Origin: Oscillospiraceae bacterium
GTDB lineage: Bacteria; Bacillota; Clostridia; Oscillospirales; Ruminococcaceae
NCBI GenBank assembly: GCA_017461565.1
Contig: JAFTXQ010000016.1
Span: 1-40,177, forward strand
DNA length: 40,177 bases
Direction: 5' to 3'
Shown: piece by piece, positions 1 to 8,069 of the stretch
How the letters are laid out: each line of letters opens with the position of its first letter
Position numbering within the stretch: position 1 is the stretch's first letter
The notes under the pieces: generated by a model
Seen by the model: only the letters and a program-made list of their open reading frames with translations
Database searches by the model: none
What the model was told of the DNA's origin: nothing
Position numbers and translations under genes: made by a program

Positions 1-230
1 GAAACGGAACAGTTACAATGAGCTGGAACGCAGTAAACGGCGCTACAAAGTACGCAGTATATATGCTTGAAAACGGCGCTTATGTATGCAAGTCCAACGC
101 AGTTACAGGAACATCCTACACATTCACAGGTCTTACGAATGGAACAACATACAACTTCAAGGTAAAGGCTTATGTGAACGGCGCATGGAAGACAGCTTCT
201 GGCGCAGTAAGCGGAACTCCCAAGGCTTGA
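1..230 (+). CDS. Fn3-domain secreted protein, C-terminal end (5' cut by window edge)
   Basis: This is the last 76 or so codons of a larger gene; the reading frame is open to the left edge, so the first in-frame ATG at 18 is internal. The residues form the C-terminal part of a fibronectin type III module (pattern NGTVTMSW...YAVYMLENG...TGLTNGTTYNF.VKAYVNG.WKTAS) and end in GTPKA. The same module ends the 1260-residue protein encoded on the opposite strand (stop at 1869), and a close relative ends the protein at 418-1800. By analogy the missing part probably carries a signal peptide, LRRs and more Fn3 modules; this is inference. No sortase motif or cell-wall anchor follows the Fn3 module. The gene is followed directly by a strong terminator. 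Confidence 0.85.
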   Translation, partial: NGTVTMSWNAVNGATKYAVYMLENGAYVCKSNAVTGTSYTFTGLTNGTTYNFKVKAYVNGAWKTASGAVSGTPKA

Positions 231-250
231 TACGGCAACTGAATAACATG

Positions 251-281
251 AACGGCGCAGGAGAGATCCTGCGCCGTTTTT
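251..281 (+). terminator. Rho-independent terminator after the partial Fn3 gene
   Basis: Perfect 12-bp stem AACGGCGCAGGA / TCCTGCGCCGTT (251-262 and 267-278) with a GAGA loop, followed by TTT. The same stem recurs at 1821-1848. Confidence 0.9.
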
Positions 282-356
282 GTGTAAAATTCATATTTCC
301 TTTTGTGCATAGTGACGATTTTGTTCTGTTTTACAACATTTTAAGGGAATAAGTGG

Positions 357-362
357 TATAAT
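357..362 (+). promoter_or_regulatory. Probable extended -10 promoter element for the 418 gene
   Basis: TGGTATAAT at 354-362 is an extended -10 with a consensus TATAAT hexamer, 55 nt before the start codon. No convincing -35 lies 17 bp upstream. A small hairpin (CTTCTG 375-380 / CAGAAG 389-394) falls in the predicted leader. Confidence 0.5.
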
Positions 363-417
363 TGCTTTGTGAAACTTCTGCTAAATGTCAGAAGCAAAAT
401 AAAAAGCGAGGTATGAT

Positions 418-1800
418 ATGAGAAAAATATTCGGATCAAAGCCGCTGATGCTGATTGTGGCGACAGCACTGACCGCAACATTCACAGGTATAAGTGCCGG
501 TGCCGCAGGCGATGTGGTTATCAGTGAAGCTAATTTCCCTAACGAGGTATTCAGAAGCTATATTTCAGAGAATTTTGATACAGACAGCAACGGCACGCTC
601 AGCAAGGATGAGATAGTTGCTGCAACAGAAATCTGTTTTTACACATCAGGGGTAACAAACCTCGATGGTATTGAATATTTTACCGAGCTGACAAAATTGG
701 AGTGCGCTAATGATGAGCTTACAAGCATTGATGTAAGTAAAAATACTGCGCTGGAATATTTGGATGTTGGCAATAATCAGCTTACAAATATTGATGTAAG
801 CAAAAATACCGCTCTGGTATATTTGGATGTTTCTACCAATCGGCTTACAAGTATTGATGTAAGCAAAAATACAGCACTGGAAAGTTTGCGCATCGATGCT
901 AATCAGATTACAAGTATAGATGTAAGTAAAAACACAGCGCTGAAATTGTTGAATGCTGGTTCTAATGAGTTTACAAGTATAGATTTAAGTAAAAATACTG
1001 CCCTGGAAAGTTTAATACTTGAGCGTAGTCTGCTTACAAGCGTTGATGTAAGCAACAACACCAAATTGGATTATTTGGATATAATGTTTAGTCAGTTTAC
1101 AAGTATCGATGTAAGCAAAAATGTTGCGCTGGGATATTTTTACGCTGACTATAATCAGCTTACAAGTATTGATGTAAGTAATAATACTGCGCTGGAATTA
1201 TTGAGTATTGGCAACAATCAGCTTAAAAGTATAGATGTAAGTAAAAATACCGCATTGAAAAAGTTGGGCGTTTACCAAAATCAGCTTACAAGCCTTGATA
1301 TTGAGGGGACGGTTGTAGATGGACTCAGGGCTTATATGAATTCCTTTACACTGCACACTGCTTCCCTCAACGAACTCAGGACCTACGGCTTTGATCCTGA
1401 AAAGGCAAGCAACTGGACAGGCGCAACTTATGACTACGCAACAAACTCACTTAAGGATATCACAGCCGATACAGTTACATACGTTTACGATGTAGGTAAT
1501 GATAGCAGTGTAACATTTACACTGGTCATCGATATATATGAAACGCCTCAGAATATCAGGATCACTGCAGGCGACAGCAAGGTAACCATGACATGGGACA
1601 AAGTAACAGGTGCAACCAAGTACGCAGTATATATGCTCGAAAATGGCGCTTATGTATGCAAGTCCAACGCAGTAACAAGTACATCCTATACGTTCACAGG
1701 CCTCGCCAACGGAACAAAGTATAGCTTTAAAGTTAAGGCTTATGTAAACGGCACATGGAAGACAGCTTCCAATATGGTCGTAGCAATCCCATTCGCATAA
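418..1800 (+). CDS. Secreted LRR-Fn3 protein with one EF-hand-like loop
   Basis: A 460-residue protein whose start is set by GAGGT about 6 nt upstream of ATG. Residues 1 to about 30 are a Sec signal peptide (basic start, hydrophobic core, Ala-rich cleavage region). An N-terminal module of the type ISEANFPNEVFRSYI leads into one canonical calcium-loop pattern, D54-x-D56-x-N58-G-x-L-x-x-x-E65. About ten 21-residue leucine-rich repeats follow (core LTSIDVSKNTALEYL) to about residue 310, then a linker and one Fn3 module from about 375 to the end. No enzyme motif, transmembrane anchor or sortase signal is visible, so a secreted binding or adhesion role is inferred. It shares the EF-LRR-Fn3 layout with the 1260-residue neighbour but lacks that protein's transglutaminase-like domain. 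One EF loop is not a cellulosomal dockerin, which needs two. Confidence 0.9.
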   Translation: MRKIFGSKPLMLIVATALTATFTGISAGAAGDVVISEANFPNEVFRSYISENFDTDSNGTLSKDEIVAATEICFYTSGVTNLDGIEYFTELTKLECANDELTSIDVSKNTALEYLDVGNNQLTNIDVSKNTALVYLDVSTNRLTSIDVSKNTALESLRIDANQITSIDVSKNTALKLLNAGSNEFTSIDLSKNTALESLILERSLLTSVDVSNNTKLDYLDIMFSQFTSIDVSKNVALGYFYADYNQLTSIDVSNNTALELLSIGNNQLKSIDVSKNTALKKLGVYQNQLTSLDIEGTVVDGLRAYMNSFTLHTASLNELRTYGFDPEKASNWTGATYDYATNSLKDITADTVTYVYDVGNDSSVTFTLVIDIYETPQNIRITAGDSKVTMTWDKVTGATKYAVYMLENGAYVCKSNAVTSTSYTFTGLANGTKYSFKVKAYVNGTWKTASNMVVAIPFA

Positions 1801-1815
1801 AACAGAGATAAATAT

Positions 1816-2100
1816 AACAAAACGGCGCAGGATCTATCCTGCGCCGTTCATGTTATTCAGTTGCCGTATCAAGCCTTGGGAGTTCCGTAAACAGTTGCGG
1901 ATGCTGCCTTCCATGTGCCGTTCACAAATGCCTTTACTCGGAATGAGTACTTTGTTCCGTTTGTAAGACCTGTGAATGTGTAGGATGTGCCTGTAACTGC
2001 GTTGGACTTGCATACATAAGCGCCGTTTTCAAGCATGTATACAGCGTACTTTGTAGCGCCGTTTACTGCGTTCCAACTCATTGTTACTGTGCCGTTGCCG
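1816..2100 (-). repeat. Right arm of the inverted repeat (Fn3 end plus terminator)
   Basis: Reverse-strand counterpart of 1-283. It encodes the last Fn3 module of the 1260-residue protein and its terminator. The first 50 or so residues of the two partial modules are identical; a block near the end has diverged (TTYNFKVKAY against TKYSFRVKAF), and identity resumes at the stop codon and through the terminator. Confidence 0.8.
1819..1848 (-). terminator. Terminator of the minus-strand LRR gene; shared by both convergent genes
   Basis: 12-bp perfect stem (1821-1832 / 1837-1848) with a 4-nt loop. Read on the minus strand it ends in TTTT, and it is the copy of the terminator at 251-281. Being symmetric, it can also stop transcription arriving from the 418-1800 gene. 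Confidence 0.85.
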
Positions 2101-2945
2101 CCTGTTGTCTTTATGTTCTCAGGGATCACGGATGTGGAAGCCGAAGCCGTGGGAGTTCCGTAAACAGTTGCGGATGCTGCCTTCCATGCACCGTTCACAA
2201 ATGCCTTTACTCGGAAGCTATACTGTGTTCCGTTTGTAAGACCTGTGAATGTGTAGGATGTTCCTGTAACAGCGTTGCTTTTGCATACATAAGAGCCGTT
2301 CTGGAGCATATAAACTGCGTACTTTGTGGCGCCTGTTACTGCGTTCCAGCTCATTGTTACTGTGCCGTTGCCGCCTGTTGTCTTTATGTTCTCAGGGATA
2401 ACGGATGTGGAAGCAGATGCTACAGGAGTTCCGCTAACTGCGGCGGAAGCTGTCTTCCATGCGCCGTTCACATAAGCCTTTACTCTGAAGTTGTATGTTG
2501 TGCCGTTTGTAAGACCTGTGAAGGTGTAGGATGTGCCTGTTACAGCGTTGGACTTGCAAACGTAAGAACCGTTCTGGAGCATGTAAACTGCATACTTTGT
2601 AGCACCTGTTACTGCGTTCCATGTCATGGTTACCTTGCTGTCGCCTGCTGTGGTCTTGATGTTCTCGGGGATAACAGAAGCACCGGTGGGTGTGGCATAA
2701 ACGATCGCAGAAGCGGCGCTCCATGTACCGTTTACGTAAGATTTTACCTTGAAGCCGTACTTTGTGCCGCCTGTCAGTCCTGTTACTGTGTAGGATGTAC
2801 CAGTAACTGCACTGGACTTACAGGTATAAACGCCGTTGTCATAAAGATATACTGCGTATTTTGTTGCGCCTTTCACAGCGTCCCATGCTACTGTCACCTT
2901 GCCGTCGCCTGCGGTGGTCTTGATATTTGCGGGGGCAACAGGCTC
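1869..2945 (-). repeat. Four tandem Fn3-coding units
   Basis: Four units of about 260-280 bp encode the Fn3 modules. The last three, nearest 1869, share long identical DNA stretches such as the code for NAVTGATKYAVYML and KSNAVTGTSYTFTGL. The first unit, near 2690-2945, is more diverged (YLYDNGVYTCKSSAV). The pattern suggests recent duplication or gene conversion. Confidence 0.85.
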
Positions 2946-5651
2946 GGGGATGTCGATAACCAGTGTGAATGTTACTGTATTATCGTTGCCTGCATCGTAA
3001 TCGTATGTTACGGTGTCGGCTGTGATATTCTTAAGAGAGTTTGTTGCGGAGTCGTAAGTTGCGCCTGTCCAGTTGCTTGCCTTGGCAGGGTCGAAGCCGT
3101 AGGGCTTGAGCTCGTTGAGGGAGGAGGTGGTGAGGGTGTAGGAGTTGGAATCGCAATCCAAACCATAATACAACAGTTCAGGATTTTGGCTTATATCAAT
3201 ACTTGTCAGCTGATTGTTGCTGCACCATAATGATGAAAGTGCAGGATTGTTACTTGGGTCAATACTTGTGAGCTGGTTATCGTCACACCATAACCATTTC
3301 AATGCAGTATTCTTGCTTACGTCAAGACTTGTGAGTTGATTTTCGCAACAAAATAAATTTATTAGTGTAGTATTCTTACTTACATCAAGATTTGTAAGCC
3401 GATTGCTATTACACTCCAATATTTCCAGTGCGATATTTTTATTTAAATCAAGACTTGTGAGTTGGTTATTACTACAATACAAATTTATTAATGCAGTGTT
3501 ATAACTTACATTAAGAGCTGTTAAATTATTTGAAGCGCAATTCAATTCTTCAAGTGCAGTATTTTTGCTTACATCAAGATTTGTAAATTGGTTGCCATCA
3601 CAATCAAGCCATCTCAATTTAGTATTATTGCTAAGATCAAGACCGGTTAACTGATTGTTTGCGCAATACAGCAGTAACAATTCAATGTTATCGCTTAAAT
3701 CAATACTGGTAAATCGATTATCGGAACATAGCAATCTCATCAACACAGTATTTTTGCTTAGATCAATATCGGTAAGCTGATTACCAACACAAGACAACAA
3801 TTGCAGTACCAGATTGTTGCTCACATCCAGACTTGTGAATTCATTAGCGTTACAGTTAAAAGTTTTCAGTACAGAGTTCTTGCTTAAGTCAATACTTGTC
3901 AGTTGATTATAGCCACATCCTAAATTTGTCAACGATGTGTTTTTGCTTACATTCAGACTTGTAAGTTTATTATGTCCGCATGACAATTGTTCTAATGCAG
4001 TACAGCCACTCACATCAAGGCTGACAAGCTCATTGCTTTCACAAAACAATTCTGTTAATTCAGTACAACCACTTATATTAAGTTTATTTATCTGATTAGA
4101 GCTGCACTCTGCGTATTCTATTAAAATATTATTGCTCAGGTCCAAACTCGTTAAACTATTGTGCCTACACATCAGTCTTGTTAGTTTGGTATTTTTGCTA
4201 AGATCCAGTTCTGTCAGCGGAGAATTTTCACATATCAAAATCGTCAGTTCTGTGTTCTTGCTTAAATCAAGATTCTCAATTAAATTACCGCTACATGATA
4301 AGCTTTGCAACTTAATGAAATATTCCAAGCCAACAAGGCTGGAAATTCTTTGATTTGTAACATCAATCCTCGTAACCGCACTTATCTCCTCATCAGTGAG
4401 AGTGCCGTTTGCGTCCTGATCCAGATTGTCCGCAACATAGGTTCTGAAGTTTGCGTCGGGGAAATTGGTCTCGTTGATAAGTACGCCCTCAATGCGCTCG
4501 TAATAATTCTTGCTGAGCGTAGGGTAATCGAATGTATATCCAGCATAATGATCGCCGTTTACATGGCTTGAAGAAAACTTGCCGGATGAAAAATGCTCGG
4601 GTATCTCGTCGGAGCCGATGAGGAAGAAGTCATAGTATACCTGACCCTGATCATCCCATGTACAGTCAACAGCGTACCAGCAGTTGTCGTCCATCTTGAC
4701 GTAATTCCACAGATGTGCGCCGCCGTTTGCTTTTCCGGGAACAAGGATATTGGGGATGCCGTAGCTGTCGCACAGCACCTTGAATCCCTTTGCATAGCCT
4801 GCGCATACTGTCAGTATTTCGCTGTCGCCGCCGACAGGGTAGAACGCAGAGTATGCGGTCTGATAAAGGCGGAGCTGTGCCTTGTCAGTAATAGTACCGT
4901 CTGCCGCATCATGATTGTATTCGATGTTTTCTGCGATATAGTCATGGATCTCCCTGACGGTATCGTATCTGTCCGCATTTGTCGGAAGCTCGGCGTTGAT
5001 AGCCGTCTGAGCCTTGCTTACGGCATTGGTAATGTCGGAAGGCGTACCCGAGTCGGTACAGTTTGTTTTAAAGTAGAAAGTAGGTGTATATACTACTGTG
5101 ACCTCCTGAGAGGATACGCCGGACTCGTATTCGGGTATGCTCCTGCTTGCACCCAACAGGAGGTCAGAGTTTACAAGCCAGCTCAGCTCAGGGTGATCGT
5201 ATATCACTGCGCCTAAAGCGGGGGAATAGACGGTTTTATACCATGCAAAGAACTGATCGTCTGCTGTCTGAGGGATATTTATCGTGTTGTTTGAGATGGT
5301 TATAGTGACGTTTTCGATGGTGTGTTCTTCATCAAGTTTATGTACCTCGAGATCAGTGCCATCCGAATAAACATCCAGTATCATCTCGTAAAATTCCAAA
5401 GAAGCGTCATCAAGTTGTGTGCTGTAGGAAGATCCGCTGAAAACAGCGTCGTCTGCGATTCCGTAGAAATAGGGTGCCTCTGAAGCGAGCATCTCTGAAA
5501 CATTGACCTCGATAGGCTCTAATGTCAGCACTGCGGAAGCATCTTCCTGCGCATAAGCGGAAACACCTGCCGAAGCAATGCAGAACGACGAAGCCATCAC
5601 AGTCAGTCCGATAAGGATGCGCCTGATAATTGACTTGTTTTTCGTATCCAT
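1869..5651 (-). CDS. Secreted transglutaminase-like / EF-loop / LRR / four-Fn3 protein
   Basis: A 1260-residue protein with a GGAGG site 9 nt before ATG. The signal peptide probably ends near residue 34 (SAYA). Residues of about 225-335 form a transglutaminase/protease-like core with Cys283 (VCAGYAKGF), His313 (GGAHLWNYV) and Asp329 (YAVDCTWDD) in the usual order of the catalytic triad. A FPDANFRTYV module carries one EF loop (D411-x-D413-x-N415-G). About 18 leucine-rich repeats of 21 residues follow from about 435 to 840, nearly all with Cys in the L-x-C-x-x-N position. Four Fn3 modules end the protein; the last three are nearly identical. In this superfamily the triad supports cross-linking, hydrolysis or only binding, so the activity is uncertain. 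The protein is probably extracellular. No anchor is seen. Confidence 0.92.
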   Translation of the reverse strand: MDTKNKSIIRRILIGLTVMASSFCIASAGVSAYAQEDASAVLTLEPIEVNVSEMLASEAPYFYGIADDAVFSGSSYSTQLDDASLEFYEMILDVYSDGTDLEVHKLDEEHTIENVTITISNNTINIPQTADDQFFAWYKTVYSPALGAVIYDHPELSWLVNSDLLLGASRSIPEYESGVSSQEVTVVYTPTFYFKTNCTDSGTPSDITNAVSKAQTAINAELPTNADRYDTVREIHDYIAENIEYNHDAADGTITDKAQLRLYQTAYSAFYPVGGDSEILTVCAGYAKGFKVLCDSYGIPNILVPGKANGGAHLWNYVKMDDNCWYAVDCTWDDQGQVYYDFFLIGSDEIPEHFSSGKFSSSHVNGDHYAGYTFDYPTLSKNYYERIEGVLINETNFPDANFRTYVADNLDQDANGTLTDEEISAVTRIDVTNQRISSLVGLEYFIKLQSLSCSGNLIENLDLSKNTELTILICENSPLTELDLSKNTKLTRLMCRHNSLTSLDLSNNILIEYAECSSNQINKLNISGCTELTELFCESNELVSLDVSGCTALEQLSCGHNKLTSLNVSKNTSLTNLGCGYNQLTSIDLSKNSVLKTFNCNANEFTSLDVSNNLVLQLLSCVGNQLTDIDLSKNTVLMRLLCSDNRFTSIDLSDNIELLLLYCANNQLTGLDLSNNTKLRWLDCDGNQFTNLDVSKNTALEELNCASNNLTALNVSYNTALINLYCSNNQLTSLDLNKNIALEILECNSNRLTNLDVSKNTTLINLFCCENQLTSLDVSKNTALKWLWCDDNQLTSIDPSNNPALSSLWCSNNQLTSIDISQNPELLYYGLDCDSNSYTLTTSSLNELKPYGFDPAKASNWTGATYDSATNSLKNITADTVTYDYDAGNDNTVTFTLVIDIPEPVAPANIKTTAGDGKVTVAWDAVKGATKYAVYLYDNGVYTCKSSAVTGTSYTVTGLTGGTKYGFKVKSYVNGTWSAASAIVYATPTGASVIPENIKTTAGDSKVTMTWNAVTGATKYAVYMLQNGSYVCKSNAVTGTSYTFTGLTNGTTYNFRVKAYVNGAWKTASAAVSGTPVASASTSVIPENIKTTGGNGTVTMSWNAVTGATKYAVYMLQNGSYVCKSNAVTGTSYTFTGLTNGTQYSFRVKAFVNGAWKAASATVYGTPTASASTSVIPENIKTTGGNGTVTMSWNAVNGATKYAVYMLENGAYVCKSNAVTGTSYTFTGLTNGTKYSFRVKAFVNGTWKAASATVYGTPKA

Positions 5652-5698
5652 AATAATGTCCTCCGTAATTGGTTTTTACGATAAAACTTACCATATTT

Positions 5699-5727
5699 AT
5701 TATATCAAATAATCAGGCGTGTGTCAA
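5699..5727 (-). promoter_or_regulatory. Consensus SigA promoter for the 1260-residue LRR protein
   Basis: Minus strand: TTGACA (5727-5722), 17-bp spacer, TATAAT (5704-5699). Both hexamers are perfect consensus at optimal spacing, 48 nt from the start codon. The gene is probably strongly transcribed unless repressed. Confidence 0.9.
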
Positions 5728-5869
5728 TGATGATCAGATATGATCGTGCTTTAAAATGATGGCGGCTTTTGTGGCTTAGTTGTCGGAGGAATAGACGGTT
5801 TTTCCTTCAAAACAAAAAAAGCTTTTTAAGTGCTTGATTTATTTCACAAAAAATGCTAAAATGTATTTG

Positions 5870-5875
5870 TATAAT
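5870..5875 (+). promoter_or_regulatory. Possible -10 element of the esterase-HAD operon
   Basis: TATAAT at 5870-5875 lies 36 nt before the ATG at 5911 in an AT-rich stretch. No good -35 hexamer is found at 16-18 bp, so this is a weak call. The rest of the 5728-5869 gap holds only AT-rich sequence. Confidence 0.4.
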
Positions 5876-5910
5876 TATGTACCGTAATCTTTTGCTTGGA
5901 GGAGCCTCAA

Positions 5911-6720
5911 ATGACGATCAAAACCTTTTACATCAATCAGGATAAGACTGCCTTTGTAAAGGCGTACATGCTGGACAATATCTCGGGTCTTGCTTTCTGT
6001 GAAAAGCGTCCTGCGGTAATCGTGTTCCCCGGCGGCGGATATGAGTTCTGCTCCGACCGTGAGGGTGAGCCTATCGCACTCCAGTATCTTGCGCAGGGCT
6101 ACAATGCCTTTGTTGTGAATTACACAACTAATGCGAAGTTCCCTGCTTCGCTTATCGATGCGGCATATACATTCTACAAGATACGTATGCGTGCCGAGGA
6201 ATTCGGTGTTGACAAGGACAAGCTTGCCGTTCTCGGCTGCTCCGCAGGCGGTCATCTTGCAGGCTGTCTTGCGACCATGTGGAGCGATGTGCAGATAGTG
6301 AAGTCCATCGGCTGCGAGCCTGAGGATCTCAGACCCAATGCTGCCATTCTCTGCTATCCCGTTATCAGCGGTGTGACCGCTCCCCATGAGGGAAGCTTCA
6401 AGGTGCTTCTCGGCGAAGAACCCAACCGCTCCGATCTGTCCAGACTTTCGCTTGAGAACCGTGTTACGCCCAAGACTCCTCCCGTGTTTATCTGGGCTAC
6501 CGCAAATGATGACTGCGTTCCTGCGCATAACTCCCTTGTTATGGCTAAGGCGTGTATATCCAACAAGGTGCCTGTGGAGCTGCACATGTTCGACGAGGGC
6601 CCTCACGGGCTTTCCACCTGCGACAAGGCTACCGGCTGGCATGAGATGTTCTATCTTGACAACTGCCGCCGCTGGATAGAGCTTTCTGTTGAGTTCCTCA
6701 ACAAGTACATGAACGTATGA
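5911..6720 (+). CDS. Alpha/beta hydrolase, acetyl-esterase-like
   Basis: 269 residues. ATG 5911 is preferred over an in-frame TTG at 5896 because that TTG overlaps the GGAGGA ribosome binding site (5898-5903). The fold markers are clear: an oxyanion-type GGGY at 41-44 in IVFPGGGYEF, the nucleophile elbow G-C-S111-A-G, an acid at Asp200/201 (ATANDDCVP) and His232 (DEGPHGL). The closest remembered families are BD-FAE-type and xylan acetyl-esterase-like hydrolases, which share the PGGGY...REGEPIAL signature. No signal peptide is present, so it would act in the cytoplasm, perhaps deacetylating imported oligosaccharides; the substrate is inferred. Its stop overlaps the next start by 4 bp (ATGA), which implies translational coupling to the HAD gene. 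Confidence 0.88.
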   Translation: MTIKTFYINQDKTAFVKAYMLDNISGLAFCEKRPAVIVFPGGGYEFCSDREGEPIALQYLAQGYNAFVVNYTTNAKFPASLIDAAYTFYKIRMRAEEFGVDKDKLAVLGCSAGGHLAGCLATMWSDVQIVKSIGCEPEDLRPNAAILCYPVISGVTAPHEGSFKVLLGEEPNRSDLSRLSLENRVTPKTPPVFIWATANDDCVPAHNSLVMAKACISNKVPVELHMFDEGPHGLSTCDKATGWHEMFYLDNCRRWIELSVEFLNKYMNV

Positions 6721-7457
6721 AAAAACCAGGAATGATAATCTTCGATTATGGTCAGACCCTCGGCTATGAGCCGGGGTTTGATCTTATGCGGGGATATAAT
6801 GAGCTGTATAAGCATATAACGAAAAATCCTGATAACATCACCGTTGCCGAACTCAAGCAGTTCGGTGACAGGATATTTCAGATGCAGCGTGATGTGCTGC
6901 ACACGGGATATGAGCCGCACAGCCATCAGGGCTACCGTGCTGCGTTTGAGTACTACGGCATAGAGCTTGATGTGGATATTGCGGAGGCAGAGCGCATCAT
7001 CTGGGACAATACTGCCATCGGTGCGATAATGCCCCATGCGGATACGCTGTTGAAATATCTTGATGAAAATGGCATACGTTATGGTGTCATCAGCAACATC
7101 GGATGGTCGGGAAAGGCTCTTTCCGACAGGATGAACAGGCTGTTCCCCGATAACAGATTCGAGTTTGTTATCGCCTCCAGCGAGTACGGAATACGCAAGC
7201 CCGACAGGCTGATATTTGATATAGCACTGCGTAAGGCGGGGCTTCCTGCTTCGGATGTATGGTACTGCGGCGACAGCATCGAAAACGATGTGCAGGGTGC
7301 CATATCCGCGGGGATGTTCCCTGTGCTGTATGAATGCCATGTCGAGGGCGGCTTGCCAAAGGATAACAGCGCTCTCTACGGAAGCTGCGAGTATCTTCAT
7401 ATTCACGACTGGCGTGAGCTGACAGATATTCTGGCTCAGACGGAGGCTACATTATGA
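6717..7457 (+). CDS. HAD-superfamily hydrolase
   Basis: 246 residues, first ATG overlapping the upstream stop (ATGA). HAD motif I is IIFDYGQT, with nucleophile Asp10 but Gly at position +2 in place of the usual general acid Asp. Motif II is the Ser in VISNIG, motif III the Lys in IRKPDR, and motif IV is CGDSIEND with the two metal-binding acids. The helical cap lies between about residues 20 and 120, as in subfamily I enzymes. The missing second Asp means phosphatase activity should not be assumed; related DxGxT proteins are poorly characterised. The gene sits between an esterase-like hydrolase and a membrane protein, with a 4-bp overlap on both sides. Confidence 0.85.
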   Translation: MKKPGMIIFDYGQTLGYEPGFDLMRGYNELYKHITKNPDNITVAELKQFGDRIFQMQRDVLHTGYEPHSHQGYRAAFEYYGIELDVDIAEAERIIWDNTAIGAIMPHADTLLKYLDENGIRYGVISNIGWSGKALSDRMNRLFPDNRFEFVIASSEYGIRKPDRLIFDIALRKAGLPASDVWYCGDSIENDVQGAISAGMFPVLYECHVEGGLPKDNSALYGSCEYLHIHDWRELTDILAQTEATL

Positions 7458-8068
7458 CAGAGCATGCGGGTTATTCTCAGGTGGATGACAGGTACGGCTT
7501 CTGTGCAAAGGGCACTTTCCGTTGCCCCAAAAAGAAAGAAGCCATGATGCTTAATATAGTTGCGGTGGTATATATCCTGTGGTTTGTCTTAGTGGTTGTA
7601 AATGCGGTGATCGTTTTTACAAGCGATCTCAGTGTGCCGATATTTGAGTACGATAAGACGATAGAGGATTTCGCTCCCACAAGAGATCTGATATGCGTGA
7701 TAATATCGGTGCTGCTTCTTGTTGTTCTGACCTACGGCGCTGTGTTTGCGGTCATTCTGATTACAGGAGGCAGGGAGTACACCTACTTTGCGGATGAGGT
7801 TAAGATGGTGATCGCTGATCCTGATGGCGTGAAAACAGTGTTTGAATACAAGGATGTAGTATTCGTCAGATACGAAAAGCTGACCCTGTTTGCAAGAAGA
7901 GAGCGTGGCTTTGACGTTTATATAGAAACGAAGTACCGTACGCACAATTATAAGTATATATTCTCTAAAAACAAGTTCCTGCGGCAGGAAAAGGATACAC
8001 CGTTTTTTATCCTTGAGGAGCGTGCGGGACTAAAGACACGGAGATACACCGACGAGATGGGAGCATAG
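7454..8068 (+). CDS. Two-TM membrane protein with a PH-like C-terminal region
   Basis: 204 residues; ATG 7454 overlaps the HAD stop by 4 bp. A hydrophilic N-terminus is followed by two hydrophobic helices at about residues 33-55 and 76-100. The C-terminal 100 residues are a predicted beta-rich region (EYTYFADEVKMVI...VFEYKDVVFVRYEKLTLF). This helix pair plus beta domain resembles bacterial PH-domain (YcxB-like) membrane proteins; the match is by eye and tentative. No catalytic motif is seen. Operon position alone gives no function. Confidence 0.7.
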   Translation: MTEHAGYSQVDDRYGFCAKGTFRCPKKKEAMMLNIVAVVYILWFVLVVVNAVIVFTSDLSVPIFEYDKTIEDFAPTRDLICVIISVLLLVVLTYGAVFAVILITGGREYTYFADEVKMVIADPDGVKTVFEYKDVVFVRYEKLTLFARRERGFDVYIETKYRTHNYKYIFSKNKFLRQEKDTPFFILEERAGLKTRRYTDEMGA

Positions 8069-8069
8069 C

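Larger units (their letters stand above)
1..283 (+). repeat. Left arm of a roughly 280-bp inverted repeat (Fn3 end plus terminator)
   Basis: This segment recurs in opposite orientation at about 1816-2100. Similarity continues past the stop codon: bases 231-280, reverse-complemented, match 1819-1868 with one mismatch by eye, in the terminator loop. The two arms flank the gene at 418-1800. Confidence 0.8.

Noticed and set aside
577-614. Dockerin domain in the secreted LRR proteins
   Set aside because: Only one EF-type calcium loop is present in each protein; cellulosomal dockerins have two with a defined spacing.
720-1300. 63-bp periodic repeats resembling a CRISPR array
   Set aside because: The period is 21 codons of leucine-rich repeats in frame; no conserved repeat with unique spacers. 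The same holds for 3140-4340.
5896-5910. TTG start for the esterase-like gene
   Set aside because: It overlaps the GGAGGA site; ATG 5911 has optimal spacing. The same reasoning rejects TTG 16610 (sepF), GTG 13237 (miaA) and GTG 33288 (GS[FY] gene).
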